DNA of 64,000 bases, from assembly GCA_019747905.1 (NCBI GenBank), contig JAIEQG010000056.1:48169-112168 (forward strand). Reading direction: 5' to 3'. Both the position numbers and the translations under genes were made by a program. Source of the DNA: Burkholderiales bacterium (GTDB lineage: Bacteria; Pseudomonadota; Gammaproteobacteria; Burkholderiales; Ga0077523). Shown piece by piece: positions 17,736 to 28,593 of this stretch (positions are counted from its first letter, which is position 1; each line of letters opens with the position of its first letter). The notes below the pieces were generated by a model. That model was not told the origin of the DNA and did not search any database. It saw nothing but the letters and a program-made list of their open reading frames with translations.

Positions 17736-18629
17736 TTGAATCCAGCCGCCGCCCTGCCGGTGAGTGTCCCATCCGATGCGATGGCTGATGCTGACGCCGC
17801 GTTCCTCGTTTCCGTGGGCCTGCGGGTGCGCCAGCGGCGAACCCAACGGGGGCTGACCCGCAAATCGCTCGCGCTCGCCGCCGACGTGTCGGAACGTTAT
17901 CTCGGCCAGCTCGAGACCGGCGAGGGCAACATTTCAATCCTGCTCCTGCGGCGTGTAGCCATGGCGCTTCACACCCCGCTCGCGCAACTGCTCGAAACGA
18001 ATCACACCGATCCGGAGTTCGAGCGCATGGTCGCATCGCTGGCACGCATTCCCGCCCATCGCCGCGGCGAGGCCGTCGCCCGGCTCGTTGCCGAGTTGGG
18101 CGATCAGGACGGCACCAAGCACCAACGCATTGCACTGATCGGCCTGCGCGGCGCCGGCAAGTCGACTCTCGGCTCCGCGCTGGCGCAATCGCTCGACGTG
18201 CCGTTCTTCGAACTCAACCGCGAGGTGGAGCGCGAAACCGGCATGCCCACCGCCGAAGTGTTCGATCTCTACGGCCAAGCCGGCTACCGCCGGATCGAGC
18301 GGCGCTGTCTCGAACGGCTGATCGAGCGGCACGACCGGGCCGTGCTCTCGCTCGGTGGCGGCGTCGTTGCGGACGACGCCACATTCGATCTGCTGTTGCG
18401 CCGCTGCCGCACCGTCTGGTTGAAGGCGACCCCGGAGGAACACATGACCCGCGTGCTGGCCCAGGGCGATCTGCGTCCGATGGCCGGGCACGCGGATGCC
18501 ATGGACGATCTCAAGCACATCCTCGCCGCGCGCGAACCCCTGTACCGCAAGGCCGATGTAGTGGTCGACACCTCCGGCCAGCGCCCCGAACAGAGTTTGC
18601 AGGCCTTGCGTCACGCCGTATCGGCCTAG
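17736..18629 (+). CDS. boxR: BoxR/BzdR-type regulator: HTH fused to shikimate-kinase-like domain
   Basis: 297 residues. Residues about 24-85 are an XRE-type HTH (VRQRRTQRGLTRKSLALAAD, then YLGQLETGEGNISILLLRRV). After a linker, residues 130-290 resemble shikimate kinase with Walker A GLRGAGKST (137-144) and the LSLGGGVVADD loop. This fusion is the hallmark of benzoyl-CoA-responsive repressors of aerobic (BoxR) and anaerobic (BzdR) benzoate pathways, where the kinase-like domain binds benzoyl-CoA. The TTG at 17736 has GAGG upstream; an ATG at 17781 is an alternative. Sits between the two divergent arms of the cluster. Confidence 0.92.
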   Translation: MNPAAALPVSVPSDAMADADAAFLVSVGLRVRQRRTQRGLTRKSLALAADVSERYLGQLETGEGNISILLLRRVAMALHTPLAQLLETNHTDPEFERMVASLARIPAHRRGEAVARLVAELGDQDGTKHQRIALIGLRGAGKSTLGSALAQSLDVPFFELNREVERETGMPTAEVFDLYGQAGYRRIERRCLERLIERHDRAVLSLGGGVVADDATFDLLLRRCRTVWLKATPEEHMTRVLAQGDLRPMAGHADAMDDLKHILAAREPLYRKADVVVDTSGQRPEQSLQALRHAVSA

Positions 18630-18658
18630 GATGAAACTGCCCCCACGCTCTCTGCGTT

Positions 18659-18682
18659 TGCAGGTCCACGATCGGGCCTGCA
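18659..18682. promoter_or_regulatory. candidate BoxR operator upstream of boxC
   Basis: TGCAGGTCC (18659-18667), six spacer bases, GGGCCTGCA (18674-18682): nine-base arms with one mismatch, 77 bases before boxC. BzdR operators are reported to be built around TGCA repeats, and this palindrome begins with TGCA and ends with TGCA. Assignment by position and symmetry only. Confidence 0.5.
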
Positions 18683-18758
18683 TGTCCGGGCTCAGCCCCT
18701 CCGGCGCGCGCCAGTTGATTGGGCGGCCCGGCACCACTGACTGACTTCGGAGTCGATC

Positions 18759-20447
18759 ATGACCGCTTCCCTGGCCCCCGCCCCCGAGACCGCCGCCACG
18801 TCGCCGGTCGACTACCGCACCGACCCGTCCCGCTATCGCCACTGGCGCCTCGACTTCGACGGGCCGCTCGCGCGCCTCACCCTCGACGTGCAGGAAGACG
18901 GTGCACTGCGACCCGGTTATCGCCTGAAGCTCAACTCCTACGATCTCGGTGTCGACATCGAACTGCACGATGCCCTGCAGCGGGTGCGCTTCGAGCATCC
19001 GGAAGTGCGCACCGTCATCCTCACGAGTGCCAAGGAGCGCATGTTCTGCTCGGGCGCCAACATCTTCATGCTGGGGCTGTCGTCGCACGCGTGGAAGGTT
19101 AACTTCTGCAAGTTCACCAACGAAACACGCAACGGCATCGAGGACTCCAGCGTGCATTCGGGTCTCAAGTTCGTCGCTGCCTGCAACGGCGTGACCGCCG
19201 GCGGCGGCTACGAGCTGGCGCTCGCGTGTGACGAGATCCTCCTGGTGGACGACCGGTCGTCCGCCGTGAGCCTGCCCGAGGTGCCGCTGCTGGGCGTGCT
19301 GCCCGGCACCGGTGGCCTCACGCGCCTCACCGACAAGCGCAAGGTCCGCCGCGATCTCGCCGACATCTTCTGCACCACCACCGAAGGCATACGCGGCCAG
19401 CGCGCAAAGGATTGGCGCCTGGTGGACGATGTGGTCAAGCCACAGCAGTTCGCAGCCCGCGTCACGGAGCGTGCGCTGCAGCTTGCCGCGACCAGCGATC
19501 GTCCGGCCACTGCCCAAGGCGTCGCGCTGTCGCGCATCGAACGGCAGGACGACGACACCGGCTATCGGTATCGCCACGTGGACGTGCGCCTCGACCCCAA
19601 GGGGCGGCAGGCGACCTTGACGGTCAGCGCGCCGGCTGAGGCCGGCCCCGAGGACCCGGACGACATCCTCGCACTCGGCGCCGACTGGTGGCCGCTCGCC
19701 ATGGCGCGCGAGCTGGACGACGCGATCCTCGTGCTGCGCACGAATCATCTCGAGCTCGGGACCTGGATCCTCAAGACCGCCGGTTCCATCGCGCACGCAT
19801 TGGCCGTCGATGCGACCCTCGCGCGGCACGCCGGTCATTGGTTCGTGCGCGAGACCATCGGCATGCTGAGGCGGACCCTCGCACGGATGGAGACCAGTTC
19901 GCGCACCCTGTTCGCGCTGGTCGAGCCGGGGTCCTGCTTCGCGGGGACCCTGTTCGAGCTGGCGCTCGCCGCCGATCGCACGTACATGCTCGACACCCCG
20001 GACGCGCCCGAGAGCGCGCCGCGCATCGCCCTGTCGGCGCTCAACTTCGGCACCTATCCCCGCATCGACGGCCGTTCGCGCCTGGCAGCCCGCTTCTACG
20101 AAGAGGCCCCACCCATCGATGCCGCACGCGCAGCCATCGGGCAGCCGATCGATGCGCGAAGCGCACTCGACCTCGGCCTCATCACCGCCGCCCCCGACGA
20201 CCTCGACTGGGGCGACGAACTGCGCATCGCGCTCGAGGAGCGCGCGAGCCTTTCGCCCGACGCGTTGACCGGAATGGAGGCGAACCTGCGCTTCGGCCTC
20301 GCCGAGACCATGGACACGCGCATCTTCGGGCGGCTCTCGGCGTGGCAGAACTGGATCTTCAATCGGCCCAACGCGGTCGGCGAGTTCGGGGCGCTCAAGG
20401 TCTACGGTACCGGCCACAAGGCGCAGTTCAACCGCGAACGCGTATAG
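18759..20447 (+). CDS. boxC: benzoyl-CoA-dihydrodiol lyase (2,3-epoxybenzoyl-CoA dihydrolase) BoxC
   Basis: 562 residues, the full BoxC length. Cofactor-free enzyme of the crotonase superfamily that opens 2,3-epoxybenzoyl-CoA with two waters to 3,4-dehydroadipyl-CoA semialdehyde and formate. The N-terminal half has the oxyanion-hole segments SAKERMFCSGANIFMLGLSS and CNGVTAGGGYELALACDEIL; a second crotonase-like half follows (VEPGSCFAGTLFELALAADR). Divided from boxR by 129 nt with its own candidate operator, and followed by boxB after 10 nt. Product: a cytosolic homodimer. Confidence 0.95.
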   Translation: MTASLAPAPETAATSPVDYRTDPSRYRHWRLDFDGPLARLTLDVQEDGALRPGYRLKLNSYDLGVDIELHDALQRVRFEHPEVRTVILTSAKERMFCSGANIFMLGLSSHAWKVNFCKFTNETRNGIEDSSVHSGLKFVAACNGVTAGGGYELALACDEILLVDDRSSAVSLPEVPLLGVLPGTGGLTRLTDKRKVRRDLADIFCTTTEGIRGQRAKDWRLVDDVVKPQQFAARVTERALQLAATSDRPATAQGVALSRIERQDDDTGYRYRHVDVRLDPKGRQATLTVSAPAEAGPEDPDDILALGADWWPLAMARELDDAILVLRTNHLELGTWILKTAGSIAHALAVDATLARHAGHWFVRETIGMLRRTLARMETSSRTLFALVEPGSCFAGTLFELALAADRTYMLDTPDAPESAPRIALSALNFGTYPRIDGRSRLAARFYEEAPPIDAARAAIGQPIDARSALDLGLITAAPDDLDWGDELRIALEERASLSPDALTGMEANLRFGLAETMDTRIFGRLSAWQNWIFNRPNAVGEFGALKVYGTGHKAQFNRERV

Positions 20448-20457
20448 GAACATCCCG

Positions 20458-21882
<1,425 letters not shown>

Positions 21883-21931
21883 GCGGTTGATGGCGCCCAT
21901 CCCAACCCTCACGCGCATGCAGCGGATGTTA

Positions 21932-22019
21932 CCCCCATCCCAACCTTCCCCCGGCGAAGCCGGGGGAAGTGGTGTACGTCCCCTCCCCCGGCTTCGCCGG
22001 GGGAGGGTTAGGGTGGGGG
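21932..22019. repeat. REP-like bipartite palindromic repeat, copy 3
   Basis: Begins CCCCCATCCCAACCTTCCCC, stems CCCCCGGCGAAGCCGGGGG and CCCCCGGCTTCGCCGGGGG, ends GGTTAGGGTGGGGG. A degenerate half-unit (21898-21911) precedes it. It separates boxB from boxA inside the putative box transcript. Confidence 0.85.
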
Positions 22020-22041
22020 AAACAGTTGGACGCGAAGATCG

Positions 22042-23256
22042 ATGATCGCCCCCGACCTCGCCCTCCAGCACGTCATCGACCCGGAGATCTGCATCCGGTG
22101 CAACACGTGCGAAGAGACCTGTCCGATCGACGCGGTGACCCACGACGAGCGCAACTACGTCGTGAAGTTCGACGTGTGCAACGGCTGCAACGCCTGTGTG
22201 CCGCCCTGCCCCACGGGCGCCATCGACAACTGGCGCCACGTGGCGCGGTCGAGCGCATACTCGGTCGAAGAGCAGCTCTCCTGGGATGTCCTCCCGCCGC
22301 AGACCGCTGCGACCGACGACGCCGAAGCGGCCCTTCCTGAGGAAGTTCAGCGCCTCACCGCCGAAGCCACCGCTGGTCTCGGTACGGCCGTGGCGGCACC
22401 CTGGTCAGCCGAAACACCTTCGGTCAACCTGTTCACGCCGCGCAGCCCGGTGACAGCAACCATCGCCGGCAACTTCCGGCTCACCGAGGATGGCGCTTCG
22501 AGCGACATCCGCCACATCGTGCTCGACTTCGGCGGCGCGGTGTTTCCGGTGCTCGAAGGCCAGTCCATCGGCATCATCCCGCCGGGCACCGATGCGAACG
22601 GCAAGCCGCACTACGTGCGGTTGTACTCGGTGGCGAGCCCGCGCGACGGCGAGCGGCCCGGATACAACTTCCTCTCGATCACCGTGAAACGGGTCGAGGA
22701 GGACCACGACGGCACGCCGGTGCGCGGCGTGTGTTCCAATTACCTCTGCGACCTGCGCAAGGGCGACACGGTGCAGGTGGTCGGGCCCTACGGCACGAGC
22801 TTCCTCATGCCCAACCACCCGGGGGCGTCGTTGCTCATGATCTGCACCGGCACCGGTTCGGCGCCGATGCGTGCCATGACCGAGCGCCGCCGGCGCAATC
22901 GGTCCTCCGGCGACGGCAGTCTGCGTCTCTTCTTCGGGGCTCGGGCACCCGGTGAACTGCCCTACTTCGGCCCGCTGATGAAGTTGCCGAAGGATTTCAT
23001 CGACATCAATCTCGCCTTCTCGCGCGTACCCGGCCAGCCCAAGCAGTACGTGCAGGATCTGATTCGCGCGCGGGCCGGCGAAGTCGCCGCGATGCTGACC
23101 GACGAGAATTGCTACATCTACGTGTGCGGACTCAAGGGCATGGAAAGCGGAGTGCTGGAAGCCTTTCGCGACGTCGCACGGCAGCACGGTTTCGATTTCG
23201 ATGCCCTCTGGCCACAGTTGCTCGCGCAAAACCGCGTCCACATCGAAACGTATTGA
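22042..23256 (+). CDS. boxA: benzoyl-CoA 2,3-epoxidase reductase subunit BoxA
   Basis: 404 residues. An N-terminal double [4Fe-4S] ferredoxin domain: [12 protein letters not shown] (C17, C20, C23, C27) and [12 protein letters not shown] (C46, C49, C52, C56). Then a flavoprotein domain with the FAD-binding RLYSVASPR and the NADP-binding [10 protein letters not shown], as in ferredoxin-NADP reductases. It passes electrons from NADPH to BoxB. About 160 nt after boxB, the gap holding a palindromic repeat, which could lower or stabilise distal expression. Confidence 0.95.
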   Translation: MIAPDLALQHVIDPEICIRCNTCEETCPIDAVTHDERNYVVKFDVCNGCNACVPPCPTGAIDNWRHVARSSAYSVEEQLSWDVLPPQTAATDDAEAALPEEVQRLTAEATAGLGTAVAAPWSAETPSVNLFTPRSPVTATIAGNFRLTEDGASSDIRHIVLDFGGAVFPVLEGQSIGIIPPGTDANGKPHYVRLYSVASPRDGERPGYNFLSITVKRVEEDHDGTPVRGVCSNYLCDLRKGDTVQVVGPYGTSFLMPNHPGASLLMICTGTGSAPMRAMTERRRRNRSSGDGSLRLFFGARAPGELPYFGPLMKLPKDFIDINLAFSRVPGQPKQYVQDLIRARAGEVAAMLTDENCYIYVCGLKGMESGVLEAFRDVARQHGFDFDALWPQLLAQNRVHIETY

Positions 23257-23324
23257 GGTGAGGCGCCAGCTCTGCGGCACCGCGCCTTGGCGGGGCGGGC
23301 GTTCCGAAATACACTCCCGCCACC

Positions 23325-24524
23325 ATGATTACCATCCAGCATGAAGGCGGTCTGATCACCGCCGGCGTATTCGGCGAGTTCACGCTCGGCGACTACCGCC
23401 AGTTCGAACGCGAAGTGCTCGAACGGTTGCGCGTCCAGGGCATGGTCGACCTGCTGGTCGACCTGCGCGACATGCAGAGCTACACCCTCGACGTGGCGTG
23501 GGAGGACGTCAAGTTCGTGCGCGAGCACGCACACGATTTCCGCCGTGTCGCGGTCGTCTCCGACGACCAGTGGACCGTGTGGCTCGCATGGCTCACGCGC
23601 CTCATGGTGGACGCCGAAGTGCGCGTCTTCGACGAGGAAGGCATCGCCCGCGAATGGCTGGATGCCGCTGCCGCGCCGCAAAAGTCCTTCACCACCCTGA
23701 TCTCCATCGCCGAACTGCTAACGCGGCTCGACGACCCCGGCACCGTGATCTTCGATTGCCGGCACGACCTGATGAAACCCGATGCCGGTGCCGCGGCCTA
23801 TGCGAAATCGCACATTCCCGGGGCCCGTTTCGCGAGCGTCGATCGCGATCTCGCCGGGCCGCTCACCGGCAGGAACGGTCGCCATCCGCTGCCCGATCCG
23901 AACAAGTTCATCGCCTGGCTCGGCAGCCAGGGGGTGTCGAACGACACCCAGGTCGTCGCCTACGACAGCGGCGGCAGCATGTACGCCGCGCGCCTGTGGT
24001 GGATGCTGAAGCACTGGCTCGGGCACGAGAAGGTCGCCGTGCTCGATGGCGGGTGGGACATCTGGGTGCGCGCCGGCCATCCGGCGACCGACGCCGTGCG
24101 GGAGCCTCAGCCCGCGACATTCACCGCGACACCGCGCGATGCCTACGTTACGGTCGATCAGGTGCTCGCCCATCTTGGCAAGCCCGGCATGCAGGTGATC
24201 GACGCGCGCGCGGCCGACCGCTTCCGTGGCCAGAACGAAACCATCGATCCCGTGGGCGGCCATATTCCGGGCGCGGTCAATCGCGTGTTCCGCGACAACC
24301 TCGATGCGTTCGGCTTCTACAAGCCGCCGGCCGAACTGCATGCCGCCTTCGAAGCGCTGGTGGGCAATCGCCCGATGCACGAAATCGTCCACCAGTGCGG
24401 CTCGGGCATCACGGCAGCGCACAATCTGCTCGCGATGGAGATCGCCGGCATGAAGGGCACGAAACTGTATCCGGGGTCATGGAGCGAATGGTGCGCCGAT
24501 CCGGCGCGGCCGATCGCCACCTGA
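23325..24524 (+). CDS. SpoIIAA-like domain fused to tandem rhodanese sulfurtransferase
   Basis: 399 residues. Residues 1-120 resemble SpoIIAA/STAS-like domains (LITAGVFGEFTLGDYRQFER, MVDLLVDLRDM). Residues about 125-255 form a first, non-catalytic rhodanese module whose active loop reads YDSGGSMYA without cysteine. Residues about 272-395 form a second with the catalytic C358 in HQCGSGITA, like SseA-type thiosulfate/mercaptopyruvate sulfurtransferases. GGHIPGAVNRVF is a rhodanese hallmark. Fusion of a SpoIIAA-like module to a tandem rhodanese is unusual to me. Follows boxA by 68 nt on the same strand; a role in protecting or repairing iron-sulfur proteins of the pathway is possible but not shown. 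Confidence 0.82.
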   Translation: MITIQHEGGLITAGVFGEFTLGDYRQFEREVLERLRVQGMVDLLVDLRDMQSYTLDVAWEDVKFVREHAHDFRRVAVVSDDQWTVWLAWLTRLMVDAEVRVFDEEGIAREWLDAAAAPQKSFTTLISIAELLTRLDDPGTVIFDCRHDLMKPDAGAAAYAKSHIPGARFASVDRDLAGPLTGRNGRHPLPDPNKFIAWLGSQGVSNDTQVVAYDSGGSMYAARLWWMLKHWLGHEKVAVLDGGWDIWVRAGHPATDAVREPQPATFTATPRDAYVTVDQVLAHLGKPGMQVIDARAADRFRGQNETIDPVGGHIPGAVNRVFRDNLDAFGFYKPPAELHAAFEALVGNRPMHEIVHQCGSGITAAHNLLAMEIAGMKGTKLYPGSWSEWCADPARPIAT

Positions 24525-24554
24525 TCGGCGCAGTCATTCTTCGCGGGGGACGGC

Positions 24555-25220
24555 ATGCAAGACGAGCGAACGCAAACCCTGGAACAGATCGGCACCGCAT
24601 TCCGCCAGTCGCGCCCGCCGGAACCGGAAGCCGACATGCCCCCTCGGCCGACGTTGGCGAACATCTTCAACTTGAGGCTCAACACGCCGAAGTTCGGCCT
24701 GCCGATCGCTGCCGCCGTGCATTGCACGCAATGTGCGGCGCAGGCCCTGAAAGCCGGCATGGACGAGGAGACCGTGCTCGCCTGCCTGCTCCACGACATC
24801 GGCCTCGCGGTCTGCCGCCCCGATCACGGCTGGTGGGGTGCACAGCTGGTGGAGCCCTACGTCTCGGAGAAGGTGGCCTGGGCGATCCGCTATCACCAGG
24901 CGCTGCGGTACTTTCCGGACGAATCGGTCGGCTACGAATATCCGCAGATGTACGTGAAGATGTTCGGCGAGGACTACCGACCGCCCGAATACATCGCCGC
25001 AGCCCACGAGCACGCGCGCAACCACAAGTGGTACATGTACTCCCGCAACATCACGTTGTTCGACGACTACAGCTTCGAGAAGAATCCGACCTGGTCGATC
25101 GAGCCGTTCACCGACATCATCGGACGCCACTTCCGCCAGCCGAAGGAAGGTCTGGGAAACGACGCGAGCGCCACCTCCCACATGTGGCGCACGCTGATCG
25201 ACCCGAGCAAGCCGCTGTAG
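24555..25220 (+). CDS. HD-domain protein (putative phosphohydrolase)
   Basis: 221 residues. The metal-binding HD pair is H80-D81 in ACLLHDIGLAV, preceded by H56 (AAVHCTQCA) and followed by histidines in PDHGWWGAQLV and RYHQALRYF, so most ligands of an HD hydrolase are present. No signal peptide. It lies 30 nt after the rhodanese gene and may share its transcript. HD proteins in catabolic clusters often act on phosphate esters or oxidise small diols; the reaction here is unknown. Confidence 0.75.
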   Translation: MQDERTQTLEQIGTAFRQSRPPEPEADMPPRPTLANIFNLRLNTPKFGLPIAAAVHCTQCAAQALKAGMDEETVLACLLHDIGLAVCRPDHGWWGAQLVEPYVSEKVAWAIRYHQALRYFPDESVGYEYPQMYVKMFGEDYRPPEYIAAAHEHARNHKWYMYSRNITLFDDYSFEKNPTWSIEPFTDIIGRHFRQPKEGLGNDASATSHMWRTLIDPSKPL

Positions 25221-25256
25221 CCGACCGCAACGCGGGGCTTCTGAGCGTGCCGCGGA

Positions 25257-25282
25257 GAACGGGCGGGAGTTGCCGCCCGTTC
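25257..25282. terminator. hairpin between convergent genes
   Basis: Perfect 10-nt arms GAACGGGCGG and CCGCCCGTTC with a 6-nt loop, 36 bases after the HD gene stop and 19 before the end of the convergent cyclase gene. No T-run on either strand, so termination is inferred from position. Confidence 0.5.
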
Positions 25283-25301
25283 CCTGATGCGCCAGACGGA
25301 A

Positions 25302-26375
25302 TCAGTACGCCGCCACCGGGTTGCCTGGCGAGCCCGTGGCCCCCACCAGCTTGAGCGGCGCCCACGAGAACAGGAACTCGTAGGCCTTGTCGGCCGACAG
25401 GTCGTCGAGGTCCAGGTTCTCGAAGTTGTAGATGCCGCGCCGCACGATGAGATTCATGTGGCAGTAGGCGAACGAGGCCGGCGCGCCGTTGGCGAAGTCA
25501 TAGGGCTCGAGTCCCCAGGTGTCGGAGCCGATCATCGAGATCTTCTTCGCCGCCAGGTAGTCGCAGACCTCCGGGGATACGCCAGGTTCGCCGGAGCCGA
25601 ACTCGGCGTTGTCCTTCGCCATCTGTTCATCCGACTTCACCTTCTCGCCGGCCGGGCGCCCGAGGTGATTGGTCTTCCACAGGGCATTCCAACCCGTGCG
25701 GAACACCACGACGTCACCCTGGGTCGCATCGCCGACACCCTGCTTGGCGAGCGCTGCCTTGTAGTCGGCGAGCGTGATGGCGTAGCCCTTGGGCAGCGTT
25801 TTCACCCCCTTGAGCGCGGCGACATCGATCAGGAGGCCGCGGGTGAAGAAGCCACCCGCCTTCTCGGGTCCGAGCTTCTTGAAGCCGCGCGCCGTTCCAA
25901 TTTCCTGGGACAGGTTGCGGTTGTAGAAGTAGTCGCCGTCCTTCCAGCCCGGCTGCCCTTTCACCCGGATGGTCGGGTGGGCGAGGCCGTCCCACTGCGT
26001 ACCCACCTGACCGATCTCGGCCGTGACCAGTTCGTCGTAGAAGGTCTGATCGAAACCGTCACCCGGCCAATTAAGTGGCCCGTGGGTGGTCGTTCCACCG
26101 CTCGGGATGCTCAGGGCAAAGGTGCGTCCGGGAACGAGCGGCATGTGATTGCTGTACGGGTGCCCGAGCAACGCCATCTTGCCCTTCTTCACCAGCTTGG
26201 CCGCCTCGATGCGCTTCTGCGCCGTGATGTAGTTCGTGCCTCCGGCTTCGTCGTCGGCGCCGAACTCGCTCGGCCACCATTTCTCGTCGACCGGGTTGTT
26301 CTCGGCGTGCGCGAGCGTGGCGCTCAACGCGGATGCCAGCAACGATGCTGCAAGTATCTTGAGTTTCCCCTTCAT
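25302..26375 (-). CDS. cyclase family (kynurenine-formamidase-like) periplasmic hydrolase
   Basis: 357 residues from ATG 26375, with GAGGAG upstream. A signal peptide (MKGKLKILAASLLASALSAT, cleavage after AHA) marks export. The family motif is QVGTQWDGLAHPTIRVKG, the metal-binding variant with Gln in place of the first His of HxGTHxDxPxH, as in the larger cyclase proteins (COG1878). GDVVVFRTGWNALWK and GSDTWGLEPYDF also fit. Members hydrolyse amide or lactone-like bonds; the substrate here is unknown. Convergent with the HD gene. Confidence 0.85.
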   Translation of the reverse strand: MKGKLKILAASLLASALSATLAHAENNPVDEKWWPSEFGADDEAGGTNYITAQKRIEAAKLVKKGKMALLGHPYSNHMPLVPGRTFALSIPSGGTTTHGPLNWPGDGFDQTFYDELVTAEIGQVGTQWDGLAHPTIRVKGQPGWKDGDYFYNRNLSQEIGTARGFKKLGPEKAGGFFTRGLLIDVAALKGVKTLPKGYAITLADYKAALAKQGVGDATQGDVVVFRTGWNALWKTNHLGRPAGEKVKSDEQMAKDNAEFGSGEPGVSPEVCDYLAAKKISMIGSDTWGLEPYDFANGAPASFAYCHMNLIVRRGIYNFENLDLDDLSADKAYEFLFSWAPLKLVGATGSPGNPVAAY

Positions 26376-26892
26376 GTCGTATTTCTCCTCGTGGACTATT
26401 TGTTGGTCGGAACTCGGAGCCGACACCCCGGCTCGTGCATCATGACTTCGCTCGGCGCGCGAAGTCCATGCGGCCCACCGGACGACCCGCCGGCTTCGAC
26501 ACGCATCCCTGCGACTGCATCAGCCAGCGATCCATGGCCCCAGGAGGGACACATCCGGATCGAAGCGACCCTTGCACAACGACGGCGACAGCAACAGTGC
26601 AGGCTGGCGGGCGTCGAATATGGCTCCACGTTGTGCGCGCGGGCGACGCCCGGTTCCTGCAACGACCGGACTCGATTCGTCTTGGGTTTGCCGCCCGGGA
26701 ATGCGACCACCGACGGTGCGAACGAGGCGCTGCACTGCGGGACTCGTGGCGGCCCCGCCAGTATCCACAGCCCGCGCGCCATCCGTCAATCGCTCCTGAT
26801 GCGCCTTACGCGATCACAAGCCGAAGGCTCGGGTATCGATCACTGCGCCCCCGCCAAGATGGGCGCACATCGATCAACCCGAGCAGACTCTG
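26376..26892. other. 517-nt gap with a downstream hairpin, no credible gene
   Basis: Open frames exist on both strands but have arginine/proline-rich shadow composition and no ribosome-binding site or homology. The part next to the SGNH gene holds an imperfect inverted repeat: CTCGGGT (26828-26834) and GCGCCC (26845-26850) pair with GGGCGC (26861-26866) and ACCCGAG (26877-26883), with internal loops of GATCGAT-like sequence, a possible 3' stem for the SGNH transcript. Confidence 0.5.
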
Positions 26893-27981
26893 TTAGAGGC
26901 TGCGCAGCCCGGCTGCCCTGTGGCGAGCGAAAGTCCTCACCACCACCAGACCGACTCCGAGCAGCAACCAGGTCTGCGGCTCCGGTACGGCGAGGGCGTA
27001 GGCCGCGTTACCCAGAATCTCATGCACCCGCGCAGTGGGGTGAATACCGTCCCAGAAGAAATACTCTTCCGGATTGGAGACGACGGTTCCGATGGTCAAG
27101 AAGCCGAGGTCGTCCCCGTTGTATGCACGCCCGGTCGTATTGGTGAACCCGAGAGCAGCCGCATCCGCGATGGTGTCATTCAGCAGGTCGTAGACATCGA
27201 GCTTGCGGATGTCGCGACCCGCAGCCAAATGGCCCGCGACGATGGCGTCAATGCCGACATTGATACCGTTGCTGGCTGCCCGCGCACTGAACGAGGCCAC
27301 CGGATTGTTGAGTTCGATGATGCGCGGCACCAGGCTCACGTCCGGCACGTTGGCGAGGATCAGATGGCGGGCACCCGCGCCGTACAGACTGCCCACGACG
27401 CTGCTGATGTCTGCGATGGTCTCCTGCACATTGCTGGGCGCGCCCAGCCCTTCGTTGCCGGGCGACCGGACGCCAGTGAGCATGTCCTGCACATTGTTAC
27501 CGCCGCCGAATACCACGTAGAGCGCATTCGGATCGAGGCCGCCCGGATGGTCCGCGAGCAGCCTGTCGCGCTGCGCGGTGAGGCCCAGGAACGAATTCGA
27601 GGCGAACTGATAGATCTGGTAGTCGGTACGCGCACCGCCGAAGGCGTAGTTGGTACCGCCCGGCAGCAGGCTCGCCTTGGCCGCGAGGCCGAGTTTCTCG
27701 GCGAGCACCTGGCTGTAGTTGGGGCCGTTGCTGAAGGTCGCGCCGCCGGTGCTATCGAGGTAGTACGGCGGCGGAGGGATCTGCGTCCCCAGGACGCCCG
27801 GAACCGGACTGTTGCCACTGTTCGCCGCGACGATCCCGTCGTAGACCTGCTTGACGTTGCCAGTATCGGACAGGCTGTCGCCAAGAATGTACAGTTTGGT
27901 ATAGGGTGCTGCGGCGAACGACAGCGCCGGAGCGAGCAGTAGCGCAACCAGGATGCTTCCAGCAGCTGCCGATAGTCTCAT
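26893..27981 (-). CDS. SGNH/GDSL hydrolase with PEP-CTERM sorting signal
   Basis: 362 residues from ATG 27981, with GGAGGAGG upstream. A signal peptide (LLLAPALSFAAA) leads into LYILGDSLSDTGNVKQVYDG, the Ser-containing block I of GDSL esterases; VVFGGGNNVQDM is block III (Gly-Asn) and FFWDGIHPTARVHEILG is block V with Asp and His. The tail AVPEPQTWLLLGVGLVVVRT plus a basic end is a PEP-CTERM signal. Likely an exported, exosortase-processed esterase or thermolabile-haemolysin-like lipase. It is the second exosortase substrate in the window. Confidence 0.9.
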   Translation of the reverse strand: MRLSAAAGSILVALLLAPALSFAAAPYTKLYILGDSLSDTGNVKQVYDGIVAANSGNSPVPGVLGTQIPPPPYYLDSTGGATFSNGPNYSQVLAEKLGLAAKASLLPGGTNYAFGGARTDYQIYQFASNSFLGLTAQRDRLLADHPGGLDPNALYVVFGGGNNVQDMLTGVRSPGNEGLGAPSNVQETIADISSVVGSLYGAGARHLILANVPDVSLVPRIIELNNPVASFSARAASNGINVGIDAIVAGHLAAGRDIRKLDVYDLLNDTIADAAALGFTNTTGRAYNGDDLGFLTIGTVVSNPEEYFFWDGIHPTARVHEILGNAAYALAVPEPQTWLLLGVGLVVVRTFARHRAAGLRSL

Positions 27982-28115
27982 GGCTCCTCCTCCGCAAATG
28001 ACCCGTCGAGTATTCTTGTCACGGTGCTGCACGATCATAGAGAACCCCCGCCCATCCGGATAGGGCGAGCTCGGCAACGCGTTGTGCGACCACGGCGCAG
28101 TAACGGAGACAACCC

Positions 28116-28505
28116 TTGGCGGCCGACGCGGTCCTGATCGTCCATTTCGCTTTCGTGACGTTCGTCGTGGGCGGCTTCGCCCTGATCTGGATCGGCCACT
28201 TCGCGGATTGGCGCTGGATCGGCAACCGCATCTTCCGCTCACTGCACCTGGCGGCCATCACCTTCGTGGCCATCGAATCCCTCATCGGCATGGTCTGCCC
28301 GCTCACGCAATGGGAGGACGCGCTGCGCGGTCGGACCGAAGAGCGTTCCTTCATCGCGCGTGGCCTGCACGCGATTCTGTTTTACGATCTGCCCGAATGG
28401 TTGTTCACGGGGTTGTACGTGGCCTTCGCCGTGCTGACGGCGCTCACCATCCGCCTCGTGCCGATGCGGCCTAAGGCGGCAGACCCCCCGACCATGCGCA
28501 TTTGA
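28116..28505 (+). CDS. DUF2784 membrane protein
   Basis: 129 residues. Three to four transmembrane helices: [40 protein letters not shown], and [34 protein letters not shown] is the DUF2784 signature, a motif with a cysteine and acidic residues at the membrane interface. TTG 28116 is used, with GGAG eight bases upstream. Function unknown. It stands alone between the SGNH gene (divergent) and the molybdoenzyme genes. Confidence 0.82.
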   Translation: MAADAVLIVHFAFVTFVVGGFALIWIGHFADWRWIGNRIFRSLHLAAITFVAIESLIGMVCPLTQWEDALRGRTEERSFIARGLHAILFYDLPEWLFTGLYVAFAVLTALTIRLVPMRPKAADPPTMRI

Positions 28506-28593
28506 GAACGTTGCAGGATTTCCGCGTCCGGCGCGGAACTCTGCTTGCCGAAACCACGTCCGAGAGCCAACTTTCCCAGAAGGAGAACGTTCC

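Noticed and set aside
23498..25354. 618-codon plus-strand frame
   Set aside because: Overlaps the rhodanese and HD genes in another frame, with arginine-rich composition.
26396..26782. 128-codon minus-strand frame in the gap upstream of the cyclase
   Set aside because: No ribosome-binding site, no homology, and strands on both sides are equally open; left as a non-coding gap.
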